Positions 40,029 through 49,672 are shown, counted from the stretch's first letter. The stretch: DNA of 64,000 nt from Skermanella aerolata KACC 11604 (GCF_000936425.1 NZ_AVFK01000018.1:62001-126000); one strand, 5' to 3'. Made by a program: numbers and translations. The notes: a model not told the origin generated them from the letters alone.

Positions 40029-41585
40029 TCAGTTTCCCGCTTCCTCGACGAACCGGGGGAACACGCCCTGCGGCGGCGGCAGGGGCGTGCCGGACGCGAG
40101 CGCCTGTCCCTCGGCCAGACGGTCGAAGCCGCGTTCGTCCTGCGGCACGGCGAGCTGATCCAGGATCTTGGCCGACGCATCGGGCATCAGCGGCTGGGTC
40201 AGGATGGCAAGCCGGCGGATCGTCTCGGCCAGCACATACAGCACCGTTCCCATGCGGGCCGGATCGGTCTTGCGCAGAGCCCAGGGGGCCTGCTCGTCGA
40301 CGTAACGGTTGGCGTCGCCGATGACGGCCCAGAGCGCCTCGATCGCCTTATGGAAAGCCTGCACCGACAACTCCCGTCGAACGGTTTCAAGCAGCGCCGC
40401 AGAGGCTCCCAGCAGCTTGCCGTCGGCATCGCTGAACTCGCCATGCTGAGGCACGCTGGCGCCACAGTTCTTCTGGATCATCGACAGCACGCGCTGGACA
40501 AGGTTCCCGTAGTCGTTGGCAAGGTCGCCGTTCAGGCGGTTGACCATGGCGCGCCTGGAGAAGTCGCCGTCGTTGCCGAACGGTACTTCCCGCAGCAGGA
40601 AGTAGCGGGTCGGGTCGAGACCGTAGGTCGAGACCAGAGCATCCGGAGCCACCACGTTGCCCAGCGACTTCGACATCTTCTGGCCTTCGATGGTCCACCA
40701 GCCATGGGCGAACACGCGCTTCGGCGGCTCCAGGTCGGCCGCCATCAGGAAGGCCGGCCAGTAGACGGCGTGGAAGCGCAGGATGTCCTTGCCGACCATG
40801 TGCAGGTCGGCCGGCCAGTACTTGCCGTAGTCGCTGTCGGGCGCCGTGTTGGGATATCCGACGGCGGTGATGTAGTTGGTCAGCGCGTCGAGCCAGACAT
40901 ACATGATGTGCTGCTCGTCGCCCGGAACCGGCACGCCCCAGTCGAAGGTCGTGCGGCTGACCGACAGGTCGCGCAGGCCCGACTTGACGAAGGCCATGAC
41001 TTCGTTGCGCTTGCCCGGCGGCAGGATGAAATCCGGGTTGTCCTCGTAGAACTTGATCAGCCGGTCCTGCCACGCCGAGAGGCGGAAGAAGTAGCTGGGC
41101 TCCTCGACCCATTCGCACTCGGCACCGGTTGGCGCCAGCTTCTTACCGCTCGGAGTCGTGGTCAGCTCGTCCTCGCCATAGAAAGCCTCGTCGCGGACGG
41201 CGTACCAGCCGGCATAGGAGCCGAGATAGATCTCCCCCTTGTCGGCCAGCTTGCGCCACAGCGCCTGGCACGCCTCGATATGGCGCGGTTCGGTCGTGCG
41301 GATGAAATCGTCGTTGGAGTAGTTCATCGCGGCCGCCAGGTCGCGGAAGTTCTGCGAAACCCGGTCGGTGAAGGTCTGCGGGTCGATGCCGGCCAGCTTG
41401 GCCGATTTCTCGACCTTCTGGCCGTGCTCGTCGGTGCCGGTCAGGAACTTCACGTCGTAGCCGTCGAGGCGCATGAAGCGGGCCAGGACATCGCACGCCA
41501 AGGTCGTGTAAGCGTGGCCGATATGGGGTACGTCGTTGACGTAGTAAATCGGCGTCGTGATGTAATAGGGCTTTGACCCGGCCAT
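40029..41585 (-). CDS. metG: Methionine--tRNA ligase
   Basis: MetRS charges initiator and elongator tRNA-Met. The 518-residue class I synthetase has the HIGH-type motif VPHIGHAYTT and the KMSKS motif QKMSKSLGNVV. It belongs to the short bacterial form without the C-terminal tRNA-binding extension. Its zinc-knuckle region is reduced, as the segment GEIYLGSYAGWYAVRDEAFY shows no cysteine ligands. Start ATG is the complement of 41583-41585, preceded by CAGGAGAG. Upstream is a short AT-rich stretch with TATATATA that may hold its own promoter. Confidence 0.97.
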   Translation of the reverse strand: MAGSKPYYITTPIYYVNDVPHIGHAYTTLACDVLARFMRLDGYDVKFLTGTDEHGQKVEKSAKLAGIDPQTFTDRVSQNFRDLAAAMNYSNDDFIRTTEPRHIEACQALWRKLADKGEIYLGSYAGWYAVRDEAFYGEDELTTTPSGKKLAPTGAECEWVEEPSYFFRLSAWQDRLIKFYEDNPDFILPPGKRNEVMAFVKSGLRDLSVSRTTFDWGVPVPGDEQHIMYVWLDALTNYITAVGYPNTAPDSDYGKYWPADLHMVGKDILRFHAVYWPAFLMAADLEPPKRVFAHGWWTIEGQKMSKSLGNVVAPDALVSTYGLDPTRYFLLREVPFGNDGDFSRRAMVNRLNGDLANDYGNLVQRVLSMIQKNCGASVPQHGEFSDADGKLLGASAALLETVRRELSVQAFHKAIEALWAVIGDANRYVDEQAPWALRKTDPARMGTVLYVLAETIRRLAILTQPLMPDASAKILDQLAVPQDERGFDRLAEGQALASGTPLPPPQGVFPRFVEEAGN

Positions 41586-41648
41586 TCGGCTCTCCTGCGC
41601 GGCGTGTCGTCTTTTATATTGTACGGCTATATATAGTACCGCTCCGCA

Positions 41649-42737
41649 TCAGGCGGAGGCGGCAGCCTCCACCGTCTGCAAGGCATTCAGAATGACCTGT
41701 TTTCGATCGAGATTGGCGCTTTCGGCCCGTGCGAAAAGGCGGTTGACCTTTTCCCACACCTCAACCCACCGATCAAGGCCGCGATCCCCGGCAAGCCGGG
41801 ACATCAGGGCTGCCTCGCCGGGTACCACTTCGGGCGGCAGCGCTTCGCGAGCGAGCGAGCGTGCGAAGCGGGCGAGCCACCATACCAGCAGATCCGTCAC
41901 CGCGTAGTATGCGGTATCGGAACCCTTGCGCGCCAGCTTGTCGCCAAGCCCATGCGCCGCCACCAGATCGAGCTTGGGCAGGGTGCCGAGCAAACCCATC
42001 AGGTCGCGGTACAGCGTCAGCCCACCCGCGGAGGCAAGGTCTAGTGCGCGGCCGATGCTGCCTTCGGCGAGACGCGCCAGCGCCGCCCGGTCGGCGTCCG
42101 GCAGATCGGGATGATGCCGTCCCAGCAGATCGCTTACGACATCCTCGGGTAGAGGCGGCAGCAGCAGCTTGCGGCAGCGCGACCGGATCGTCGGGAGCAA
42201 CCCGCCGGGATTCTCAGTCACGACGAGAAGTACGGTGCGCGCCGGCGGTTCTTCCAGGATCTTCAGGATTGCGTTCTGACCGCTGGTATTGAGCCGGTCG
42301 GCGCCGTCCACGATAACCACCCGCCAGCCGCCTTCGGCTGCGGTCAGGTGAAGGAACGGCGCTATCCGGCGCACCTGATCGACCGGAATGTCGGTCTTCA
42401 GCCGGCCTTTCTTGTCATCGAACGGCCGTTCGATGGTCAGCAGGTCGGCATGCCCGTTGGATGCTATCCGCGTGAAAACCGGATGCGTCGGGGCGACGTA
42501 GAGGCTCTCGGCGGGCGGCGGATCGCCGAACAGGCCGCCGGTCTGCTCGATGCCGTTGGCCAGGACGAAGCGGGCGAAGCGGAAGGCAAGGGTCGCCTTG
42601 CCGATGCCGGGAATGCCGCCGATCAGCCAGGCATGCGGCAATCGGCCGGAGTTCCAGGCGTCCAGCAGCACCTGTTCGGCGGCGTGATGGGCGAGCAGGT
42701 CCGGGTTATGGCGCGGATCGGGGAATTCAGCATTCAT
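41649..42737 (-). CDS. holB: DNA polymerase III subunit delta'
   Basis: The delta' subunit is part of the clamp loader that places the beta clamp on DNA. The 362-residue protein has an AAA+ fold with an ATP-loop-like GGIPGIGKATLAFRFARF, the DQVRRIAPFLHLTAAEGGWRVVIVDGADRLNTSGQNAILKILEEPPART segment and the sensor-like RSRCRKLLLPPL. The name rests on this architecture and on the gene's place directly behind tmk, whose stop overlaps its start by 4 bases. The tmk-holB-metG-tatD-MBL order is widely conserved. Confidence 0.94.
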   Translation of the reverse strand: MNAEFPDPRHNPDLLAHHAAEQVLLDAWNSGRLPHAWLIGGIPGIGKATLAFRFARFVLANGIEQTGGLFGDPPPAESLYVAPTHPVFTRIASNGHADLLTIERPFDDKKGRLKTDIPVDQVRRIAPFLHLTAAEGGWRVVIVDGADRLNTSGQNAILKILEEPPARTVLLVVTENPGGLLPTIRSRCRKLLLPPLPEDVVSDLLGRHHPDLPDADRAALARLAEGSIGRALDLASAGGLTLYRDLMGLLGTLPKLDLVAAHGLGDKLARKGSDTAYYAVTDLLVWWLARFARSLAREALPPEVVPGEAALMSRLAGDRGLDRWVEVWEKVNRLFARAESANLDRKQVILNALQTVEAAASA

Positions 42738-43363
42738 GCGAGCAGGCGGTCGGCGACGGCTTTCAGGATGGTGGCATGGACCTCGTCGACGCTGCCGGAC
42801 GCATCGATGACGACGCAGCGCTGCGGCTCACGACCGGCTATCTCCAGGAAGCCGTCGCGCAGGCGTCGATGGAAAGACAGGTCCATCCGTTCGTAGCGGT
42901 CCTCGCCGTCGTGCCGGGCATGGGCACGGGTGACGCCGGCTTCCGGCGGGATGTCGAGGATCAGGGTCAGGTCCGGAGCGAAACCGCCGACGGCGACTTC
43001 GTAGAGGCGTTCGATCGGTTCGCGGCCGAGGCCGTGGCCGTAGCCCTGATAGGCCATAGTGCTGTCGGCGAAGCGGTCGGATACGACCCAGCGGCCGGCG
43101 TCCAGCGCCGGCCAGACCGTCCGCGCCAGATGGTCGCGCCGGGCCGCGAAGTGGAGCAGCGCTTCGGTTACCCCATCCCAGCGGCCGGGATCGCCGGAAA
43201 CCAGAAGCTTGCGGATCTCCTCGGCACCTGTGGCGCCCCCCGGCTCGCGGGTGGCGAGCACGTCCCGCCCCTGCCCGGCCAAGGCTGCGGCCAGCAAGCG
43301 TACCTGGGTACTCTTGCCGGCGCCTTCGCCGCCTTCGAAGGTTATGAAGCGTCCGCGCGTCAC
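42734..43363 (-). CDS. tmk: Thymidylate kinase
   Basis: Tmk phosphorylates dTMP to dTDP in the dTTP pathway. The 209-residue protein starts MTRGRFITFEGGEGAGKSTQ with a P-loop, followed by the conserved TREPGG, the DR(F/Y) motif VVSDRFADSTMAYQGYGHG, LILDIPPEAG and the lid region RAHARHDGEDRYE. Length is typical. It overlaps holB by 4 bases and lies 3 bases behind the D-Ala-D-Ala carboxypeptidase gene, so all three are probably one transcript. Confidence 0.97.
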   Translation of the reverse strand: MTRGRFITFEGGEGAGKSTQVRLLAAALAGQGRDVLATREPGGATGAEEIRKLLVSGDPGRWDGVTEALLHFAARRDHLARTVWPALDAGRWVVSDRFADSTMAYQGYGHGLGREPIERLYEVAVGGFAPDLTLILDIPPEAGVTRAHARHDGEDRYERMDLSFHRRLRDGFLEIAGREPQRCVVIDASGSVDEVHATILKAVADRLLA

Positions 43364-43366
43364 CGG

Positions 43367-44518
43367 TCAGCTACCCGAGCCTGAAACGAGATGCATGGCG
43401 GCGGCGCCGATGCGGCCGATGAAGCCGAGCCGCTCGACGTCCTGCCCCGCGACCAGCGGCACTTCGCGCTTGCTGAAGCCCGGCGCTTCCATGACGACCT
43501 TGCCGAGCCTGGTGCCCTTGGCGACAGGCGCCGGCACCGGCTCCTCCAGCACGACCGAAACCTTGAGGTTCTTGCGTTCGTCTCGGTTCATCGTGACGCG
43601 AAGGTCGTCCTCGACCACCAGCGGGACCGTGCCGGCGGCGCCCATCCAGACGGCGGCCTGCTCGACCGGCTCACCTTTTTTGAAGAGTGCGTAGGATTCG
43701 AACTCGCGGAAGCCCCACTCGATGATGCGGGCGGACTCGTCTGCGCGGGCCTGCATGCTCGGCAGGCCGTTGACCACCAGGATCAGGCGGCGGCCGTTGC
43801 GCTCGGCCGAAGCCGTGAGGCCATAGCCGGCGGTTTCGGTATGGCCGGTCTTCATCCCGTCGACGTTCATGTTGCGGTAGAGCAGTGGGTTGCGGTTGCC
43901 CTGCTTGATGCCGTGATAGGTGAACTCGGTCTGGGAGTAGTAGTGGTAGAACTCGGGATATTCCTTGATCAGGTGCTCCGCCAGCAAAGCCAGATCGTAG
44001 CAGGTCGAGTAGTGGTTGTCGTCCGGCCAGCCGGTCGCGTTCTTGAAGTTGCTGTCCGCCATGCCAAGCTCGCGGGCACGCTTGGTCATTTCCTCCGCGA
44101 ACCGCTCCTCCGAGCCCGACAGCCCCTCGGCGAGGACGACCGAGGCGTCGTTGCCGGACTGGATGATCACGCCCTTGATCAGGTCTTCCACCTTGATCTG
44201 CGCGTTGAGCTCCGTGAACATCTTGGAGCCCTGCATACGCCAGGCACGCTCGCTGACCGGCATGGTGTCGTCCAGCGACAGCCGGCCCGCCTTGATCCGC
44301 TCGAAGACCATGTACATCGTCATGATCTTGCTCATCGACGATGTCGCCATGCGTTGATGGGCGTTCTTCTCGAACAGGGTGGTGCCGGTCGACATATCGA
44401 TCAGAACAGCCTGTTTCGCGATGGTGTCGAGCGACGCGGCCGACGTGGCGGACGCGATGCAGGAGATCATGATCCCGGCGATCCAGGCGATCGATTTGCG
44501 CGGATGGGCGACGGACAT
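43367..44518 (-). CDS. D-alanyl-D-alanine carboxypeptidase (DacA/PBP5-type)
   Basis: This low-molecular-weight penicillin-binding protein trims the terminal D-Ala from peptidoglycan pentapeptides in the periplasm. The 383-residue protein has an N-terminal signal peptide (cleaved near residue 28, SATSAAS). Catalytic SxxK is Ser61-Met-Ser-Lys64, followed by the SGNDA motif and KTGHTETAG (KTG box). A C-terminal PBP5-type beta domain follows. Length and motifs are normal. It is followed by tmk and preceded by rlpA, which also acts on the cell wall. Confidence 0.95.
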   Translation of the reverse strand: MSVAHPRKSIAWIAGIMISCIASATSAASLDTIAKQAVLIDMSTGTTLFEKNAHQRMATSSMSKIMTMYMVFERIKAGRLSLDDTMPVSERAWRMQGSKMFTELNAQIKVEDLIKGVIIQSGNDASVVLAEGLSGSEERFAEEMTKRARELGMADSNFKNATGWPDDNHYSTCYDLALLAEHLIKEYPEFYHYYSQTEFTYHGIKQGNRNPLLYRNMNVDGMKTGHTETAGYGLTASAERNGRRLILVVNGLPSMQARADESARIIEWGFREFESYALFKKGEPVEQAAVWMGAAGTVPLVVEDDLRVTMNRDERKNLKVSVVLEEPVPAPVAKGTRLGKVVMEAPGFSKREVPLVAGQDVERLGFIGRIGAAAMHLVSGSGS

Positions 44519-44563
44519 CTGTTTTTGCTACCCTCTGTTTCCTGATTCTGACGCGGATCCGGT

Positions 44564-45565
44564 TCAGTCCACGATGACGCGGGCACCGTTGTTGCCGGCT
44601 TCGATGACCTGATTGAGGATCGAGTCGGCAGCCTCGACGCTCGAAAGCGGACCGATTCGAACCCGGAAATACTGTGTATTGCCGACTATGGTCGGATCGA
44701 TCCGGGTAGTGCCGAGGTCCGACAAGCGGGCACGCAGCCTGTTGGCATTGTCATACACCGTGAAGGCCCCGGCCTGCACGTACAACCTGCCGTTCGACCT
44801 GACCGGAGTGTCGGCGACGACGGCGGCCGGCAGGAACCTTCCGTCGACGGTGGCGCCCGCCACGGTCTGCGACGGATCGAACGCCGGCCGCTCCGCGACC
44901 TGCCGCGCCACCGGCGACGCACCCTCGATCTGGACCGCGGCGCGGGGCGCCGCAACCGGCTTGGGCGCGCCGTCGGGCGAAATGTCGGCGACGCTGACGC
45001 CCGCCTGACCGGCACGGGCCGCCGCGGCTATGGCGCGGCTTTCCTCCGGCAGGATCGCGACCCTCACCTTGGCGCTGCCCTGCCCTTCGAAACCCAGCAA
45101 CTGCGCGCTTCGGCGGGACAGATCGACGATCCGGCCCGGAACGAAGGGACCGCGGTCGTTGATCCGGACGATGATCGAGCGGCCGTTCTCCAGGTTGGTC
45201 ACCCGGACGAGGCTGGGCAACGGCAGGGTCTTGTGGGCGCCGGTCAGCTCGTTCTGGTCGAAGGTCTCGCCGTTGGCCGTGGTTTCGGCATGGAAGCCCG
45301 GACCGTACCAGGAGGCAAGACCAGTCTCGTCATAGCCGAAGTCTTCCTTGGGATAGTACCAGACGCCCTTGACCTGATACGGTTCCCCGATCTTAAAGCC
45401 GCCGACTGCACGCGCCTGACCCTGGACGGCCGACTTCTGCCCTTGCTTGGTTTCAGCACACCCGGAGAGCGCCAGAAGGGCCACGGCGATCAGCAGACCC
45501 CTTGCCATCCTGCCCGCACCCGACCGGCCGGCGACTGAATCCTTGGCCATAGCTTTACCGGCCAT
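44564..45565 (-). CDS. rlpA: RlpA-family septal ring lytic transglycosylase with SPOR domain
   Basis: RlpA is an outer-membrane lipoprotein that cleaves denuded glycan strands at the septum. The 333-residue protein has a lipobox ALSGC (lipidated Cys36), a double-psi beta-barrel domain (about 80-165: GLASWYGPGFHAETTANGETFDQNELTGAHKTLP, VRINDRGPFVPGRIVDLS), a low-complexity linker, and a C-terminal SPOR domain (about 258-333, LYVQAGAFTVYDNANRLRARL) that binds septal peptidoglycan. An in-frame ATG five codons in (45550) is also possible. It lies 45 bases upstream of the carboxypeptidase gene, a typical alphaproteobacterial pairing. Confidence 0.94.
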   Translation of the reverse strand: MAGKAMAKDSVAGRSGAGRMARGLLIAVALLALSGCAETKQGQKSAVQGQARAVGGFKIGEPYQVKGVWYYPKEDFGYDETGLASWYGPGFHAETTANGETFDQNELTGAHKTLPLPSLVRVTNLENGRSIIVRINDRGPFVPGRIVDLSRRSAQLLGFEGQGSAKVRVAILPEESRAIAAAARAGQAGVSVADISPDGAPKPVAAPRAAVQIEGASPVARQVAERPAFDPSQTVAGATVDGRFLPAAVVADTPVRSNGRLYVQAGAFTVYDNANRLRARLSDLGTTRIDPTIVGNTQYFRVRIGPLSSVEAADSILNQVIEAGNNGARVIVD

Positions 45566-45629
45566 CCTGACTTCCCTCTAAAGGCGGAGCGAAACTACCT
45601 CATATACTCATAACCTCCAACAAAAATGG

Positions 45630-46433
45630 TTAATCGTTTCGTACAGGTCCGGGAAACCATGAGTCCGTGCGGTCCATCAGCCGGTAGGCCGCCAACCCGA
45701 CCCATTCCCGCAGGCTTTCGTTGAGGGCATCCAGACCGTAGAGCAGATCGGGACTCCAGGTCAGCGAACCCGCCGTCCGGTAATCCACAGGATAGGCGGT
45801 GACGGGCCATTCGGCGTGGCGGAAGATGCCGACCGAACGCGGCATATGGGCGGCCGACGTGATCAGAAGCCAGGTCTCACCCGGGGCCGGGTCGGCCAGC
45901 GGGCGGCTGAAGAGCGCGTTCTCATAGGTATTGCGCGACTCGCGCTCGAAGACGATGCGCGACGTGTCGAACCCCAAGCCATCCAGTACGGTCCGGATCA
46001 CGTCCGCCTCGCGCAGGTCGCCGGCGAAGACGTAGCCGGATCCGCCGGTGAAGATCAGCTTGGCTTCCGGATAGCGGCGCGCCAGAGCGACGAACTCCGT
46101 GATCCTTTCGCCAGCGCTGTTGAGGACGGGCTGTCCCCGGTCCGCCGACATCTCGGTATTGACGGAGCCGCCGAGCAGGACGATGCCGTCGATCCGGCCG
46201 GGCAGTTCAGGCTGGGGAAAACGGTCCTCCAGGGGGCGGAGCGTCATCTGTCCGACCGGTAGCAGGGTCAGGGCCGCCACTAGCAGCACGGAAGCCATGA
46301 CCAGCTTTTTTCCCAGGCGCTGGAAAGGCGGGCGGCGCGTGGCCTGGAACATCAGCCCCAGGATCAGCATCAGGGCAAGCAGGTTGCCGGGGCGGACGAG
46401 CGCCCACCCCAGCTTCGACAGGACGAAGATCAT
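45630..46433 (-). CDS. YdcF/SanA/ElyC-family membrane protein (DUF218)
   Basis: This 267-residue protein has two N-terminal hydrophobic segments (about 9-28 and 40-60) and a periplasmic DUF218 domain with the family landmarks IDGIVLLGGSVN, KLIFTGGSGYVF, ESRNTYENALFS and WLLITSAAHMPRSVGIFRHAEW. Members such as ElyC have been linked to envelope integrity and undecaprenyl-lipid carrier metabolism, but the reaction is unknown. It lies between ilvD and rlpA. A start ATG at the complement of 46431-46433 is supported by position only. Confidence 0.88.
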   Translation of the reverse strand: MIFVLSKLGWALVRPGNLLALMLILGLMFQATRRPPFQRLGKKLVMASVLLVAALTLLPVGQMTLRPLEDRFPQPELPGRIDGIVLLGGSVNTEMSADRGQPVLNSAGERITEFVALARRYPEAKLIFTGGSGYVFAGDLREADVIRTVLDGLGFDTSRIVFERESRNTYENALFSRPLADPAPGETWLLITSAAHMPRSVGIFRHAEWPVTAYPVDYRTAGSLTWSPDLLYGLDALNESLREWVGLAAYRLMDRTDSWFPGPVRND

Positions 46434-46487
46434 GATGCGGGGCGCCTGACCTGTTCAAGCTGGAGTGGGGCGGGCGCACCGATACGA

Positions 46488-48227
46488 TCAGATGTCGGCG
46501 TAGCAGTGGGTTTCCGCCGCCCCGCCGGGATGGGTAACCGCCCCCCTCTCCGCATCGCCGACGGTCTGGGCGTATTTCCAGAGAGCGCCGGACTGGAAGT
46601 CGTGACGGCGGGCGGTCCAGGCCTTGCGGCGTTCGGCCAGTTCGTCGTCCGACAGTCCGACCGAGATGGTGCCGGCGTCGGCATCGATCGTGATGATGTC
46701 GCCGTCCTTCAGCAGGCCGATCGGACCCCCGACCGCCGCTTCCGGACCGACATGGCCGATGCAGAAACCGCGAGTGGCACCGGAGAACCGGCCGTCGGTG
46801 ATCAATGCCACCTTGTCGCCCATGCCCTGGCCGTAGATGGCCGAGGTGGTGGACAGCATCTCGCGCATGCCGGGACCGCCGCGCGGTCCTTCGTAGCGGA
46901 TGACGATCACTTCGCCTTCCTTGTAGTCGCGGCGCTCGACGGCGGCGAAGGCGTCCTCCTCGCAGTCGAACACGCGGGCCGGACCGGAGAACTGGAGCTT
47001 CTTCATGCCGGCCACCTTGACGATGGCGCCGCCCGGAGCGAGGTTGCCGCGCAGTCCGACAACGCCGCCGGTCGGGGTGATCGGGTCGCTGGTCGGGCGG
47101 ATCACGTCCTGGTCGGTCGGGAACACGACGTCGGCGAGGTTCTCGGCGATCGTCTTGCCGGTGACCGTCATGCAGTCGCCGTGGAGGTAGCCGCCGTCGA
47201 GCAGGGCTTTCATCAGGACCGGGACGCCGCCGATCTCGAACAGGTCCTTGGCGACGTAGCGTCCGCCCGGCTTGAGGTCGGCGATATAGGGAGTGCGCTT
47301 GAACACTTCGGCGACATCGTGCAGGTCGAATTCGATCCCGCATTCATGCGCGATGGCGGGCAGGTGCAGGCCGGCGTTGGTCGAACCGCCGGAGGCAGCC
47401 ACGACGACGCAGGCGTTTTCCAGCGCCTTGCGGGTTACGATGTCGCGAGGGCGGATGTTGCGCCGGATCAGCTCCATGACGGCGCGGCCTGACGCCTCGG
47501 CATAGGCATCGCGGCTCTCATAGGGAGCCGGAGCGCCGGCGGAGCCGGGGAGAGCCAGACCCATCGCTTCGGAGACGCAGGCCATCGTGTTGGCGGTGAA
47601 CTGGCCGCCGCAGGAGCCGGCGGACGGACAGGCGACGCATTCCAGTTCGTGCAGGTCCTCGTTGCTCATCTTGCCGGCGCTGTGGGCACCGACCGCCTCG
47701 AACACGTCCTGGACCGTGACGTCCTTGCCCTTGTAGCGGCCCGGCAGGATCGAACCGCCATACATGAAGACGCTGGGGACGTTGAGCCGGACCATCGCCA
47801 TCATCATGCCGGGCAGCGACTTGTCGCAGCCGGCCAGCCCGACCAGACCGTCGTAGCAGTGTCCGCGCATCGTCACTTCGACCGAATCCGCGATGATCTC
47901 ACGGCTGACCAGAGACGACTTCATGCCGGCATGGCCCATGGCGATGCCGTCGGTGACGGTGATGGTGGTGAACTCGCGCGGGGTGCCGGCCTCCGCCTTG
48001 ACGCCGATCTTGACGGCCTGGGCCTGGCGGTTGAGCGAGATGTTGCAGGGGGCCGCCTCGTTCCAGCAGGTCGCGACACCGATGAACGGCTGCGCGATCT
48101 CCTCCTCGGTCATTCCCATGGCGTAGTAATAGGAGCGGTGCGGTGCCCGCTCCGGTCCAACGGAGACATGCCGGCTCGGCAGATTGGACTTGTCCCAGGT
48201 GGTTGTTTTCTTGTCGCCGTAGGGCAT
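46488..48227 (-). CDS. ilvD: Dihydroxy-acid dehydratase
   Basis: IlvD dehydrates 2,3-dihydroxy acids to the 2-oxo acid precursors of valine, isoleucine, leucine and pantothenate, using an iron-sulfur cluster. The 579-residue protein shows [22 protein letters not shown] and [21 protein letters not shown], which carry the cluster cysteines, then [14 protein letters not shown] and [19 protein letters not shown]. Length fits the family. The start gives [21 protein letters not shown]. It is separated by about 170 bases from the terminase-like gene upstream. Confidence 0.97.
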   Translation of the reverse strand: MPYGDKKTTTWDKSNLPSRHVSVGPERAPHRSYYYAMGMTEEEIAQPFIGVATCWNEAAPCNISLNRQAQAVKIGVKAEAGTPREFTTITVTDGIAMGHAGMKSSLVSREIIADSVEVTMRGHCYDGLVGLAGCDKSLPGMMMAMVRLNVPSVFMYGGSILPGRYKGKDVTVQDVFEAVGAHSAGKMSNEDLHELECVACPSAGSCGGQFTANTMACVSEAMGLALPGSAGAPAPYESRDAYAEASGRAVMELIRRNIRPRDIVTRKALENACVVVAASGGSTNAGLHLPAIAHECGIEFDLHDVAEVFKRTPYIADLKPGGRYVAKDLFEIGGVPVLMKALLDGGYLHGDCMTVTGKTIAENLADVVFPTDQDVIRPTSDPITPTGGVVGLRGNLAPGGAIVKVAGMKKLQFSGPARVFDCEEDAFAAVERRDYKEGEVIVIRYEGPRGGPGMREMLSTTSAIYGQGMGDKVALITDGRFSGATRGFCIGHVGPEAAVGGPIGLLKDGDIITIDADAGTISVGLSDDELAERRKAWTARRHDFQSGALWKYAQTVGDAERGAVTHPGGAAETHCYADI

Positions 48228-48398
48228 GGCCGACTCCCTCTTGTTGCTTTCAGGTCCCCGTGGGGCTGCATTTCTTGCGTCGAAACATAGCGCCGTGTTC
48301 CGGCAAAGCCCAGTCCGGTTTGCGGTCCGGATGGGAGGGAAGCGGCTGCCGCATGGATCCCGGGGCGCAGCACCCCCTGTAACAGGACGCGGATGTCA

Positions 48399-49304
48399 TC
48401 AAACGTCATCACTGCGGGCCGGCCCCTCGCCGCCGGCCTGGAGGGAGGGTGGAACTCTGGCTGACGGCCAGAGGTCCTTTGGCAGCAACCGGTCGTTCTC
48501 GTCGAAATAGGCCAGAGCGTCGCTCGGGTCATCTATTCGGCCGGATAGCTCCGGGTGAAGGGTCAACAGGTGTTCGCAACAGAAGATCCGCCGCCTGACG
48601 GCGGCGCGGTTGGCTTCAAGGGCGGCGGCACGCTGAACGGACCGGTCCGTGGAGCGGGGATGCGTCAGTTCGGGCGCTGGCGAGGCATCGACTGGCGATG
48701 GCGCTTCCGGAGGCATCGGCGGTTCGAAAACCGTATCCGATTCGGCGTCCGGGACAGGAGCCTGCGCGGTGACGCCTTCGCCTTGTTCGGCCGCCTGCCC
48801 GGCTTCCTCTTCCGCTTCGCCGGCCCTGGGCTCTTGCAGCCGCATTTCCTCCATTGCCGTTTCGAGGCCGCTGGATCGCTTGGCAGCAGTCGGCACAAGG
48901 CCGCGCAGGCGGGCGATCATGGCGATGGCGCGAAGGGCGGCGAAGTCGTTCTGCCGTCCCATGCTGTCGATCATGACGCGCTTGAGGACCGCCACCAGTT
49001 CGTCCAGTTCGTCTTGCCGCTGATCTTCGCGGGCAAGGGCAAGATGGGCCGCCCGTGCCGCGATGTGCGGCTCCTTCATCAGGCGCGATCCTGTCTGGCG
49101 CGCGCTGTCCCAGGCATAGCCCGCCAGCCGCGCCGCTTCGGTCAGGCTGCGGCCGGCGGCCACGTGCCTTGCAAAAGCTTCTTGCCGGCGCGGGAGGTGG
49201 ACGTGACAAGGGGATTCGGCTGAAGCTTCAGCAGACTGGGGCATGGCGGCGCTTTCCGGGACGTTGATGAAAGGATTATTATCCTTTTTCGGCTGCTGGG
49301 TCAA
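48399..49304 (-). CDS. Orphan terminase small-subunit-like protein
   Basis: This 301-residue protein has no clear housekeeping match. Residues about 39-88 (RRQEAFARHVAAGRSLTEAA followed by RLAGYAWDSARQTGSRLMKE) resemble the N-terminal helix-turn-helix of phage terminase small subunits. The middle (about 155-235) is a low-complexity acidic Pro/Glu/Ala linker, and the end contains FCCEHLLTLHPELSGRIDDPSDALAYFDENDRLL. No large terminase, portal or other phage gene is nearby, so it is either a relic or a domesticated DNA-binding protein. The TTG start at 49304 is uncertain: an ATG at 49244 gives 281 residues, and the interval contains an AAAGGAT-TATT-ATCCTTT inverted repeat (49270-49287). Confidence 0.65.
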   Translation of the reverse strand: MTQQPKKDNNPFINVPESAAMPQSAEASAESPCHVHLPRRQEAFARHVAAGRSLTEAARLAGYAWDSARQTGSRLMKEPHIAARAAHLALAREDQRQDELDELVAVLKRVMIDSMGRQNDFAALRAIAMIARLRGLVPTAAKRSSGLETAMEEMRLQEPRAGEAEEEAGQAAEQGEGVTAQAPVPDAESDTVFEPPMPPEAPSPVDASPAPELTHPRSTDRSVQRAAALEANRAAVRRRIFCCEHLLTLHPELSGRIDDPSDALAYFDENDRLLPKDLWPSARVPPSLQAGGEGPARSDDV

Positions 49305-49339
49305 TCCTGAAGAGGGTGTCGATTGGACTGGAACGTTAG

Positions 49340-49463
49340 ATGTCCGGCTGCAGAGGCCCGACCTACGCGAGCGTGCTCATGGACGATGGACAATGGCCGG
49401 AGTGTCCATTGTCCATGGAAGGGAATATGTGCCTTTGTAGGTCGGGCCTCTTCAGCCCGACAT
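49340..49463. repeat. Nested hairpin element related to the dispersed family
   Basis: Two 27-base arms (49340-49366 and 49437-49463) are inverted with two mismatches; the arm next to the loop reads GTAGGTCGGGCCTCT, sharing the GTAGGT-GGGC layout of the elements at 25791 and 49616. The 70-base interior holds a second perfect 11-bp inverted repeat, ATGGACAATGG (49386-49396) with CCATTGTCCAT (49406-49416). The whole forms a long cruciform-like structure in the gap between the terminase-like gene and valS. No ORF of note is present. Confidence 0.8.
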
Positions 49464-49615
49464 CACTGCTGACACTCGACGGCCGATCGCAGGTCAAGCC
49501 AATTGGATTCGTGATTTTTAATGCACACTGTCACCGAAAATACTGATGCTGGATGAAAGTGTCACCGTTTTTATTGAGGCTAGGAGCTGAAAAGCTTGAC
49601 CGGCGGTCGGCACGT

Positions 49616-49672
49616 GTTCGGCCACGGCCCAACCTACGAAGCAGAAGCCCGTAGGTTGGGCCGTGGCCTAAC
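49616..49672. repeat. Dispersed long hairpin element, copy 2
   Basis: Two 22-base arms (49616-49637 and 49651-49672) are inverted with one mismatch and a 13-base loop, and the arms match those at 25791-25848 with few differences (core TTGGGCCGTGGCC). It lies about 45 bases downstream of the valS stop. Together with the nested element at 49340-49463 it fills most of the 411-base gene-free gap 49305-49715. Confidence 0.85.
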
